From Brachionus manjavacas (taxonomy: Eukaryota > Rotifera > Eurotatoria > Ploima > Brachionidae), in NCBI GenBank assembly GCA_019054805.1, contig JAHQIY010000012.1, positions 1,116,001 through 1,180,000 on the forward strand: 64,000 nt of DNA, written 5' to 3'. Below, in pieces: positions 20,048-30,535 of the stretch. The notes under the pieces are model-generated. The model saw nothing but the letters and a program-made list of their open reading frames with translations, was not told the DNA's origin and did no database searches. The number at the start of each line of letters is the position of its first letter. Position 1 is the stretch's first letter. The translations under genes and the position numbers were made by a program.

Positions 20048-22943
20048 CCCAGTCAAACATTTTATAGAGAATTTTTGTAGTATCTTTAAAGATTCTTTAT
20101 TAAATCTCTAAAATTTGGCCTATTATGAAGAAAAAATAGAGATATTTTAGAGATAAAAAAAAATCATTAATTTTAATAAAAAATCTTTATTTTTTCTCTA
20201 TATTCTCTTTGAAATTTTTAATCTGTTCTACCAGTCAAAAAGTTTTAGAGATTTTGTGAAGTTTCTCTACAGATTCTTTATTATTTATTTTTTATTATTT
20301 TATTTGTTTATTTTATGTTCCGATAAATGAAAAAAATTTATATATCTCCTATTTTAGGAAAAAAAATACCCTAACATACTAATTCTTATTTCTTAAGGGA
20401 CTTTTAGATTTGAGCATTAGACTTAACTACAAAGTCTCATCAATCAATCATGAGAATAAAGTTATTTATTTATTATTTATTTGTTTTCTGTACCGAGCTA
20501 GAGCTCCTTCAGAATAAGTTAAAAATTAAAAAAAATAAAATAAAAATGAAATAAAATAAAATAAAAATAAAATTAAAGTTAATAAAATAAGATAAAAAAA
20601 AAAAAAAAGAATTAAAAAAAAGTAAATAAGCTAAATAAATGAAAATTAAGAATATATAAAATTGGAAAAGATTGTTACATGTGGTTCATGTTTAAATAGT
20701 TCAAGTTTCAGGAAAAAAAGAAGAAATAGTAAGGTAGCAATTACACAATGGAGTTGGGTAGTCAATATATCTTGATTCGAAACCTTCTTTGTATTCCTTC
20801 ACCAGTCTTACAACCAATGGAATAGAATGACTCAGTCCTGCCCCAACATATCTCTCACTCAATTCAAAAAGCCGATTCGAGACTGTTAGTAATTTTAGTT
20901 TATTAAAAGCCTCATGATGTACGATGTTGGAGGGAGTATCATATTTTAACTTAAGAATAGATCTGACTGCTGTATTCTGAATTGCTTGTAGTTTTTTGAT
21001 ATTATTTTCTGAAAATGAATTCAAGCAAGGAAAAGAATAGTCTAAAATTGATCCGACTAAAGATTTATATAGATTTCCTAGTGTGTTCTGATTAAGACCC
21101 CATTTTTTGTTTGACAATATCTTAATAATATTTAGCCTTTTATTGCAGCGCTCTTTAATTTCATCTACCAGTATATTAAAGTTTAATTAAGAATCAAATT
21201 TAATACCAAGAAACTTGATTTCTTTTTGTCTCTCTATTCTGTTTCCATAAATTTTTAAGTTAAGATTATCACTCTCTTTTTTGTACCTAGAAAAGACTAA
21301 TGAACACGACTTTTCAACCGATATCTTCATTTTCCACTTAATAAGCCATTGTTCTAATTCGTTGAGGTATTTATTGATCTTATTTTCTAGGTTCCCTTTT
21401 TTGTTATAAATGAAGAATGTAACTAGATCATCTGCAAAAAGCAGAGAGTATTCATTATTTGTTTTGTTTCTTTTGGGGATTTCATTTATAAATATACTAA
21501 ATAAAAGAGGACTAATTACTGAGCCTTGAGGAACACCTGCAGTTATTTGATATTCTTCGCTCAAATGGTCATTCACATTTACCTTAAATGTCCTAGAGTC
21601 TAAAAAGGATTTTATCCAGTTAGTCAAGTAATGAGGTGGATTTATTTTAATCAATTTAAAAAGTAAACCTTCATGCCAAACCCTATCAAAGGCTTTAGAA
21701 ATATCAAAAAAAAGGCCGCAAACTCTTTTTTTTCTATTAAATGATTCCACAATTTTTTGAATTAAGAAGAAAAGATTATCTGCTGTTCGCCGGTGTTTCC
21801 TAAATCCAGATTGCTCCTGGATAAGGAGTATATTTTGCTCCTAAAAATTGTATAATCTTGAATATACTATGCGTTCCAGTAGCTTTCCTAAACAACTCGT
21901 TATACTAATTGGATTATAATTTAAAGGATCATGTAAACTAGAGGCCTTTTTTTGAATCATAGTAATGTAAGATGTTTTCCACGCTTTCGGGACTCTACCT
22001 TCTCGAAGAGTTAAATTAAAAAGTTCTATGATTTCTATTAATGAATTTCTAGGTAAGTTTTTTAACATTAAATTATGAATTTGGTCAGGTCCTGATGCCG
22101 CTTCATTTTTTAATCTCTTTAAAGCCATAATTAATTCATTTAAGCAAATTGGATCATTAAAATTAGACTAGTTATAATTCCTAAAGAAAACAGAGTTAGA
22201 ATTTAGAATTTCGATATCTTTCTCAGTATCAATTAAATCAGAATTAGGAAAAAATATTGAAGATAAGAGTTCTCCAAATATTTTCCCTTTTCTTCATTTG
22301 TTTTGAATTCCCTTAATTTAAAATCAATTTAGGAATTAAATTTGATCCTTTTTTGTTCTAAATTTATTTATTTTTTTCAAAAAGGTCTACTTGTCAGTGG
22401 GTTTTTCCCATCTTCTCAATAAAATCAAACCAATTTTGATTCCAGAATTTTTTTAAAGAGGCCTTTAACTCAGATGTAAGTTGATTAAATTTTTGCTTGA
22501 GCTTTTGACAGCGAGTTTTCTGGTAATTTCTTCTTACTTTCCTACGTTCTTTTATCAAATTAACAATGTTTGGCGGAAGACTCGTTTTGTAGATTTTCTG
22601 AGAAAGATATGGAATGCTTTTATGTGAAGCAGAAATAATTTTTTCTGTTATTTTATCATTTAGTTGATCTATTGTGAGGGAACTTTCAGTGACATTCACT
22701 ATTTGAGAATTTAAAATCTCGCTGAATAATTGCCAGTTTGCTTTCTTATAGTTAAGCCTTTTAGCTGCTGATTTATTTTCTAATTGATAGCCAATAGAAA
22801 TCGATGCTTCGATTGGGAAATGGTCACTAGTCATGTCTTGACTATTTAAGACACTAAAGTCGGTAATTTTGTCAATCAATGAAGATGAAACTAAAAAAAG
22901 GTCAAGAATTTCAAAGTAATTCTTATTAAAAATATTGAAAGTA
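19956..22943. repeat. Tandem duplication unit, copy A (2,988 bp)
   Basis: The unit runs from TTTACAATTTTTTGG inside the plus-strand LINE, through the TIR arm and the 3' part of the minus-strand LINE1, to AATATTGAAAGTA inside the endonuclease. Copy B follows directly. The copies appear well over 99% identical by eye, differing by a few substitutions (for example G/A at the end of ATTAGACTRG) and homopolymer lengths. Confidence 0.9.
20464..22943 (-). pseudogene. LINE1 copy A, 3' part only
   Basis: The minus strand, from the duplication junction downward, encodes the endonuclease C-terminal half (22394-22963), the linker, the RT start (21841-22128), the RT core (21187-21750, with FDISKAFDRVWH, GVPQGSVISPLLF and SLLFADDLVTFF) and the C-terminus (20701-21117). 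Lesions: a frameshift after EKMGK (about 22400), a Leu-to-stop change at YNF* (21841) and a Lys-to-stop change at FDS* (21187). The 3' end carries the hairpin GAGCTAGAGCTC at 20495-20506 and an ATAAAT tail. Confidence 0.85.
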
Positions 22944-25935
22944 TTTACAATTTTTTGGAACATAATTCACTACTTATCCAGGAGCAATCTGGATTTAGGA
23001 AACACAGGCGAACATCGGATAATCTATTCTTTTTACCCAGTCAAACATTTTATAGAGAATTTTTGTAGTATCTTTAAAGATTCTTTATTAAATCTCTAAA
23101 ATTTGGCCTATTATGAAGAATAATAGAGAGATTTTAGAGATAAAAAAAAATCATTAATTTTAATAAAAAATCTTTATTTTTTCTCTATATTCTCTTTGAA
23201 ATTTTTAATCTGTTCTACCAGTCAAAAAGTTTTAGAGATTTTGTGAAGTTTCTCTACAGATTCTTTATTATTTATTTTTTATTATTTTATTTGTTTATTT
23301 TATGTTCCGATAAATGAAAAAAATTTATATATCTCCTATTTTAGGAAATAAAAAAAAACCCTAACATACTAATTCTTATTTCTTAAGGGACTTTTAGATT
23401 TGAGCATTAGACTTAACTACAAAGTCTCATCAATCAATCATGAGAATAAAGTTATTTATTTATTATTTATTTGTTTTCTGTACCGAGCTAGAGCTCCTTC
23501 AGAATAAGTTAAAAATTAAAAAAAATAAAATAAAAATGAAATAAAATAAAATAAAAATAAAATTAAAGTTAATAAAATAAGATAAAAAAAAAAAAAAAAA
23601 GAATTAAAAAAAGTAAATAAGCTAAATAAATGAAAATTAAGAATATATAAAATTGGAAAAGATTGTTACATGTGGCTCATGTTTAAATAGTTCAAGTTTC
23701 AGGAAAAAAAGAAGAAATAGTAAGGTAGCAATTACACAATGGAGTTGGGTAGTCAATATATCTTGATTCGAAACCTTCTTTGTATTCCTTCACCAGTCTT
23801 ACAACCAATGGAATAGAATGACTCAGTCCTGCCCCAACATATCTCTCACTCAATTCAAAAAGCCGATTCGAGACTGTTAGTAATTTTAGTTTATTAAAAG
23901 CCTCATGATGTACGATGTTGGAGGGAGTATCATATTTTAACTTAAGAATAGATCTGACTGCTGTATTCTGAATTGCTTGTAGTTTTTTGATATTATTTTC
24001 TGAAAATGAATTCAAGCAAGGAAAAGAATAGTCTAAAATTGATCCGACTAAAGATTTATATAGATTTCCTAGTGTGTTCTGATTAAGACCCCATTTTTTG
24101 TTTGACAATATCTTAATAATATTTAGCCTTTTATTGCAGCGCTCTTTAATTTCATCTACCAGTATATTAAAGTTTAATTAAGAATCAAATTTAATACCAA
24201 GAAACTTGATTTCTTTTTGTCTCTCTATTCTGTTTCCATAAATTTTTAAGTTAAGATTATCACTCTCTTTTTTGTACCTAGAAAAGACTAATGAACACGA
24301 CTTTTCAACCGATATCTTCATTTTCCACTTAATAAGCCATTGTTCTAATTCGTTGAGGTATTTATTGATCTTATTTTCTAGGTTCCCTTTTTTGTTATAA
24401 ATGAAGAATGTAACTAGATCATCTGCAAAAAGCAGAGAGTATTCATTATTTGTTTTGTTTCTTTTGGGGATTTCATTTATAAATATACTAAATAAAAGAG
24501 GACTAATTACTGAGCCTTGAGGAACACCTGCAGTTATTTGATATTCTTCGCTCAAATGGTCATTCACATTTACCTTAAATGTCCTAGAGTCTAAAAAGGA
24601 TTTTATCCAGTTAGTCAAGTAATGAGGTGGATTTATTTTAATCAATTTAAAAAGTAAACCTTCATGCCAAACCCTATCAAAGGCTTTAGAAATATCAAAA
24701 AAAGGCCGCAAACTCTTTTTTTTCTATTAAATGATTCCACAATTTTTTGAATTAAGAAGAAAAGATTATCTGCTGTTCGCCGGTGTTTCCTAAATCCAGA
24801 TTGCTCCTGGATAAGGAGTATATTTTGCTCCTAAAAATTGTATAATCTTGAATATACTATGCGTTCCAGTAGCTTTCCTAAACAACTCGTTATACTAATT
24901 GGATTATAATTTAAAGGATCATGTAAACTAGAGGCCTTTTTTTGAATCATAGTAATGTAAGATGTTTTCCACGCTTTCGGGACTCTACCTTCTCGAAGAG
25001 TTAAATTAAAAAGTTCTATGATTTCTATTAATGAATTTCTAGGTAAGTTTTTTAACATTAAATTATGAATTTGGTCAGGTCCTGATGCCGCTTCATTTTT
25101 TAATCTCTTTAAAGCCATAATTAATTCATTTAAGCAAATTGGATCATTAAAATTAGACTGGTTATAATTCCTAAAGAAAACAGAGTTAGAATTTAGAATT
25201 TCGATATCTTTCTCAGTATCAATTAAATCAGAATTAGGAAAAAATATTGAAGATAAGAGTTCTCCAAATATTTTCCCTTTTCTTCATTTGTTTTGAATTC
25301 CCTTAATTTAAAATCAATTTAGGAATTAAATTTGATCCTTTTTTTGTTCTAAATTTATTTATTTTTTTCAAAAAAGGTCTACTTGTCAGTGGGTTTTTCC
25401 CATCTTCTCAATAAAATCAAACCAATTTTGATTCCAGAATTTTTTTAAAGAGGCCTTTAACTCAGATGTAAGTTGATTAAATTTTTGCTTGAGCTTTTGA
25501 CAGCGAGTTTTCTGGTAATTTCTTCTTACTTTCCTACGTTCTTTTATCAAATTAACAATGTTTGGCGGAAGACTCGTTTTGTAGATTTTCTGAGAAAGAT
25601 ATGGAATGCTTTTATGTGAAGCAGAAATAATTTTTTCTGTTATTTTATCATTTAGTTGATCTATTGTGAGGGAACTTTCAGTGACATTCACTATTTGAGA
25701 ATTTAAAATCTCGCTGAATAATTGCCAGTTTGCTTTCTTATAGTTAAGCCTTTTAGCTGCTGATTTATTTTCTAATTGATAGCCAATAGAAATCGATGCT
25801 TCGATTGGGAAATGGTCACTAGTCATGTCTTGACTATTTAAGACACTAAAGTCGGTAATTTTGTCAATCAATGAAGATGAAACTAAAAAAAGGTCAAGAA
25901 TTTCAAAGTAATTCTTATTAAAAATATTGAAAGTA
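22944..25935. repeat. Tandem duplication unit, copy B
   Basis: Head-to-tail second copy of 19956-22943. The junction at 22943/22944 joins GAAAGTA to TTTACAA with no clear microhomology. Beyond 25935 the LINE1 sequence continues uninterrupted (GGATGCTTATC), so copy B abuts the intact 5' part of the element. A recent duplication and an assembly artefact are both possible. Confidence 0.9.
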
Positions 25936-26504
25936 GGATGCTTATCATTGATTACTGAAAAGTCTAGCTCGTTGATTATTTTTTCTAATATTATCCCGTT
26001 TTCATTTTCCCCTACGCAGCCTATTTGCTTTGTTCTAGCGTTTAGATCACCACCTAAAATGTAGTTTCTACATGTTTTATTTACTGTTTTAAAAAACTCA
26101 AAGTTCAGAAGCACATTAGGTGGATTATAAAGACTAAATACAAACAGTTCATTATTCGTTCCTAAGTTCATTTTTATACAAAGGAGTTCGGAATTGAATT
26201 CCTCGTAAGAAAAATCTTGTATAAATTCGATTCCTTCTTTAATTAAAATAGCTACTCCTCCTCCGTACTTGTTGCGTGGTTTTGTTAAGAACTGATAATT
26301 TTGAAAATCAAGATAAATATTTGCCTCACTCAAATCTATCTTTAATTCATTGAGCAAAACAATGTCGGGACATTTTTGAGCTAAAAAATTGTCTAAGAGA
26401 TGAACCCTACTAGGTAAATGAAGACAATTCCAGTGTGTAATTACTAACCTTGTTTTATTAAGAGGTTTTGTTCTTAAAGTTGATTTATTTAGCTTCTTGT
26501 TCAT
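23692..26504 (-). pseudogene. LINE1 ORF2: APE endonuclease plus reverse transcriptase
   Basis: ORF2 starts at ATG 26504. Endonuclease features in the 372-residue open part (to 25386) are VITHWNC (metal/DNA-binding Asn), LLNELKI (Glu), GGDLNAR and SDHFPIEASI (catalytic His). The frame is lost after EKMGK at about 25392 by a 1-bp change in an A run. The RT follows in pieces: 24831-25118 (AASGPDQIHNL, VPKAWK), 24178-24711 (FDISKAFDRVWH, GVPQGSVISPLLF, LLFADDLVTFF, FLGIKFDS) and 23692-24108. Two nonsense codons match copy A. An extra 1-bp deletion near 24705 (A run before GGCCGC) is private to this copy. It is not functional as read. Confidence 0.85.
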
Positions 26505-27705
26505 TCTAAATTTTCTTGACTGGCAGTTTGCTGACCAATTTTGTTAGATGATTGATCTACTTGAATTGAACATTCAGTTGTTGAACTGTTTGATTCAGAA
26601 TCGAAGGTACTGTCGTTTTGATTTTCTAATACAACTAATGGTTTCTTTGATTCATTTTCGGTGAGCTCTTTTTCATTTGGATCAGATTCGGGAAATCTCT
26701 TGATTTGATTTTTGTTTGGAAAAAAGCTTCAGTCTCATTCTGATCATCTGAGAGGACATTGACAGGTCTCTGACTTATTGGTAGAAGATCGTTTAAATGG
26801 CTTACCAAACTGTCTTCTAACACTGAAGTTTTGAGGTCTTGAGGACTAATTTCTGACATTACGTAATTGAGATTTGATGGCTGATATCCAGGCGTTTTTG
26901 GCATCAGATTTTCATCATTGTCTTTTAGGTCAGCTTCAATTATTGATTGGGTTTCTTCTTGGTCAATGTAAAGATCATTGTAGTCAATCTTTTTCCTCTC
27001 AAGCGACTTACGTTTTACGGTAATGTAGCATTTTTGTATCAAGTGTCCTTTCTGATGACACTTTTCGCATAGTTTTTCTTTGACAGGGCATTTCGCTATG
27101 TTGTGCCCTTCTTCATCACAAAAATAGCATTTCTGCTTTTGTCCAACAATTGACACAAGACACTTTAAACCATACATTATTGTAGGGCCTGACAAGCTTC
27201 CAATAATGTTCTCAACTTCTTTTGGAAATGATATTCTTACTCTTCTGACACCATTTTTCCTCTCGGGTCTATCTTTATATTTTTCTTCGGTAATGTGTTC
27301 AATATTGAGTCCATCAATTCGAACAGCATTAAAGAAGGTTTCAAGTCTATGATTCTCGAAATCAGAGGGCAAGAAGTGAAATCGAAAAGTACAATACCTT
27401 CTGAGATCCGGGACTTTATTTGCATCTTCAAGTCTGAAATTGGTTCCATTAATATTGATTTCACGATCGAAGATTTGGGTAACATTAAAAGCAGGATTAA
27501 ACTCGATTATCCATACTTTGTTTGAAGAAAAATTGTAGACAGATGTGATCGCATCATTTTCCACCTGGTTTAGTACGATATCCAGTGAACCAAATAAGAC
27601 CTTATGGCTAATCGGTTTGTCTAACCTCTTCAGATTTAGCTTGACCGAATTTTTAAATATCCACCGTCGGTTTTGGTTTGTTTTGTTGAGCGACATTGCC
27701 AACAC
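26501..27705 (-). CDS. LINE1 ORF1: CCHC zinc-knuckle nucleic-acid-binding protein
   Basis: The 0-frame protein has 356 residues (27705-26635). Residues 1-175 form a mixed alpha/beta region reminiscent of RNA-binding ORF1 domains (FSSNKVWIIEFNPAF, FRFHFLPSDF, RRVRISFP). Two CCHC knuckles follow: CYFCDEEGHNIAKC and CEKCHQKGHLIQKC. The tail is acidic and hydrophilic. The protein should coat LINE RNA. At codons 325-327 the sequence GCT TTT TTC contains the slippery heptamer T TTT TTC (26725-26719). A -1 shift there opens 72 more codons, ending at the TGA (26503-26501) that overlaps the ORF2 ATG as ATGA. The 0-frame product instead ends 32 codons after the site. Confidence 0.75.
26719..26725 (-). 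promoter_or_regulatory. Candidate -1 frameshift site (T TTT TTC) in LINE1 ORF1
   Basis: The heptamer is in canonical X XXY YYZ phase relative to the 27705 start. The -1 frame is the one that stays open to the ORF2 start. A 1-bp loss from a T7 run would give the same picture. Confidence 0.45.
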
Positions 27706-27824
27706 ACAACTTTCAACGGTTTTTTAACACGTGATGACGCTATTAATTAAATTTGATTTTTCAAACTTGCTAAGCCAAACGACAATTTTGAATATAAACT
27801 TCATAAAGTCGTGAGAAATAAGTT

Positions 27825-29179
27825 TTTAAACGAAGAATAATATTCGAGACAAAAATTTGAAATGTCGGAAAGATAAAGCTATTAGCGATTCATCAAAAAA
27901 CATATGATTTTTAAATTTTTCTCAAGAACCATTCCTAATTAAATCAAAAAGCTTTTTAATTTTTACTTAATTGATAAAATGTTTAATTGAATAATGCTGC
28001 ACGCTAATTTTCTTACGGGATTGATAGCGGTTACTTTTTTTTATTGATAGGTGCCACAGTTCGCTTAATTATCCCATTTTTACCTTTCAAGATACAGTTA
28101 AATTATCGAAAAGCAAGCTCTCCCATTTAGAAGACAATAATTAAATCATTATGCGTACTCTTGAAAGGTCATAAGTTCAAAATAAAGAAATACAATCTAC
28201 TTTTAGCAATTCAAATTAATGTTTATTTTTTATTTACATCAAAATTTTAATTAAAGTAATAAGGAAATTTTCTTCTTTTTATTATAATTGTAAAAAAGTC
28301 AAGTTTAAGTCCGAACTTATAATAATTTTTTTAAATTGTGTACTTGGACATTAATTTTAGCTTTATCTTCAAATTTACCCCCAAAATAACTCCCTGAAAC
28401 TGCAAAAAAATTTATGAGACTGCGATCATGACTGATGAATTATCGTTCTTATTAATTATTTTGGCGCCCTTTTTTAAGTCATAGTCACTGAAATTAATGT
28501 CCAAGCCAGTCTTTGAGTTGTCTTAAGACTTGTGAATTTTAAACAACTCTTCTTTTTAATTTTTTCTTGAAATTGTTTAACTTTTTGATAATTTCTTGAT
28601 TTTTAGATTTTTAAATGAAAAAAATATTAATGAAACGTTTAGCCATCATAACTCTTAATTTAGCCCGGACCAAAACAAAATTATTGCTAATTACTTTATG
28701 GCCATACAAAAAACCATTGTACATATATCATTTGTTTTTAATTTCTTAGGATTTGACAAGTGATAATCAAAAGATTTTATTACTTTATTTGAATTGCCTA
28801 ATATACATTTTCTTTATATTATAAACAATAGAATAATATTATTTTTTACTGTACATCTAGCTTTATGGCAGCTTTAGTGATCATGATTTTGATCTTTGCT
28901 ATCTAGATCCTTGAAAATTTTCTGAGGCACAAAATCATGTTTATTGACCTTAATAAATAAATGTTTACCGCTTACTGATTAAAAAAATTGAAAAAAATCT
29001 TAATTGAAAAAATTTAAAGACTTTTTAGAGATAAATAAAAGAAACTTAAAAGATATTTTAGAAAAATTTAAAAGAAATTTTTAAAGATATTCTAGAGAAA
29101 AATGTACGATAACCTCTAAAAAAACTCTACAAATTTCTCTAAAATTTCTTTAAAGATCCTTTAAAATAAAGTCGACTGG
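27825..29179. other. Right arm of the TIR element, non-coding
   Basis: No gene is seen. At 28290-28550 a worn hAT-like MITE remains: AAGTC-rich sequence ending GAATTTTAAACAACTCT, like the end at 1914. From 28990 to 29179 AGAGA/TTTAAAGA words form the terminal inverted-repeat arm. Confidence 0.5.
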
Positions 29180-29760
29180 TTAATTAAATAATTGTGGATT
29201 CATTCAATAAAAAAAAAGAGTTTGTGGCCTGTTTTTTGATATTTCTAAAGCCTTTGATAGGGTTTGGCATGAAGTTACTTTATAAATTGATTAAAACGAA
29301 TCCACCTCATTACTTTACTAACTGGATTAGATTCTTTTTAGACTCTAGGACCTTTAGGGTAAATGTGAATGACCACCTGAGCCAAGAAAACTAAATAATT
29401 ACAGGTGTCTTTCAAGGCTCATAATTAGTCCTCTTTTATTTAGTATATTTATAAATGAAATCCCCAAAAGAAACACAAACAAATAATGAAAACTCTCTGC
29501 TTTTAGCAGATGATCTAGTTACATTCTTCATTTATAACAAAAAAGGGAACCTAGAAAATAAGATTAATAAATACACCAACGAACTAAAACAATGGCTTAT
29601 TAAATGGAAAATGAAGATATCAGTTGAAAAGTCTTGTTCAGTGGTCTTTTCTAAGTACAAAAAAGAGAGTGATAATCTAAACTTAAAAATTAATGGAAAC
29701 AGAATAGTGAGCCAAAAAGAAATCAAGTTTCTTGGTATTTAATTTGATTCTAAGTTTAGG
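29180..29760 (+). pseudogene. LINE1-family copy, 3' half of the split insertion
   Basis: It begins at the residues that follow the break at 20047 (L-I...IVDSFNKKK). It continues through a damaged SKAFDRVWH region (29194-29394), NVNDHLSQ, a broken GVPQGS box, and 29455-29742, with SLLLADDLVTFF where the catalytic box reads LADD instead of FADD, then KFLGI. It is truncated at 29760 before the C-terminal domain. Stops and frameshifts make it inactive. Confidence 0.8.
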
Positions 29761-29769
29761 TCGTTTCTG

Positions 29770-30114
29770 GGTACGTCAGATTTTTTAACTTCATCAAGCA
29801 TCGTTCCTAATTTAGTGCCGTCTGCAAATAATTCATAAAAACTACTTACTTCTATTCGAACACTCTGTCATAATTAAGTTAAATACAATCTCCTGCTCGG
29901 ACATTCATTTTGGTAAACAATTTGATTAATTGCATCGTCACTTTCAACGGTATGTGGCTCTGAGATTCCTTTCGGAGACACAGCAACTTAAACTAAAAGT
30001 TTTTTCTCGAGCTTGACCTTTTTATTATATTTGACACTAGTTGGTGTCTAATAATTGGCATTTCCATTTATGGTCGACAATAAATATTTTTTCTAAAGCA
30101 TGAATTTTTTCATA
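29770..30114 (-). pseudogene. Second Tc1/mariner-type relic
   Basis: The minus strand reads VAVSPKGISEPHTVESDDAI, then NQIVYQNECPSRRLYL, around 29990-29880. This corresponds to the middle of the catalytic domain of mariner-like transposases (V.VSxKGISxP....S..AVN...Y...C...L). DGTKLGTMLDEVKKSDVPRN, further down, is unassigned. Many stops are present. Confidence 0.5.
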
Positions 30115-30158
30115 TAATAAAAACACACGATTTCAAAGGGTCTCTCTTTGTTTCATTT
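30115..30158. repeat. 44-bp direct repeat flanking LINE2 (3' side)
   Basis: TAATAAAAACACACGATTTC and the following 24 bases are identical to 34673-34716, at the other side of LINE2. The length is unusual for a target duplication but compatible with one. Confidence 0.7.
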
Positions 30159-30347
30159 CGATGCTAAAATTGTTGAAATTGTTGAGGGGTTTGCGTAATA
30201 TTCTTTTGCAAGAGCAGTAATCGTTATTTTTTGGTCTGTATGCTTTTTTATTATTTCAATTTTTGTTTCAAGTGAATAACATTTTCGTTTTTTTGGGACA
30301 GGATTAGATAAATTTTCACTCATTTTAATAAAAAGATTAACAGATAA
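30159..30347 (-). mobile_element. pogo fragment next to LINE2 3' end
   Basis: These 189 bp match 35954-36142 of the complete pogo element with one visible difference (a T for C in CATTYTAATA). They cover the start of its transposase (MSENLSNPVPKKRKCYSLET onward). The fragment runs in the same direction as LINE2 and starts immediately after the LINE2 tail. Confidence 0.8.
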
Positions 30348-30535
30348 ATTTATTTATTTGTTTATCTGTACCGAGCTAATGCTCCTTCAGAATAAAAAAA
30401 AAAAACAAAAAAAAAAAAATTAAATAAAATAAAGTTAAATAAGGTAAAATAGAATAAAAAAAAAAAAAAAAAAGGATAAATAAGTCAAAAGAAAATTAAG
30501 AACGATATGTTTAAATAACTAGAGTTAGGACATGT

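Larger units (their letters stand above)
23453..27809 (-). mobile_element. LINE1, full-length Jockey/CR1-like non-LTR retrotransposon
   Basis: An element of about 4.36 kb on the minus strand: a 5' UTR of about 100 bp, ORF1 (start 27705), ORF2 (start 26504) with endonuclease and RT, then a 3' UTR, the hairpin (23485-23496) and an ATAAAT-rich tail. CATGAGAATAAAGTT beside the tail and CGTGAGAAATAAGTT near 27810 may be a worn target duplication. Copy-specific lesions inactivate ORF2. The RT motifs (FADD, GVPQGS, FLGI) and APE endonuclease place it in the Jockey/CR1 supergroup. Confidence 0.85.
20048..29179. mobile_element. TIR element with TTA duplication, hosting LINE1
   Basis: The left end starts CCCAGTCAAACATTTTATAG (20048). 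The right end is the complement of CCAGTCGACTTTATTTTA (to 29179). Both arms are rich in AGAGA and TTTAAAGA words. TTA flanks it on both sides (20045-20047, 29180-29182), and removing the block rejoins the LINE reading L then I. A 3-bp TTA duplication fits the PIF/Harbinger type, although no transposase remains. The left arm is 20048-20450, repeated at 23036-23440 by the tandem duplication. The right arm is about 27825-29179. LINE1 is inserted between them. Confidence 0.65.
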
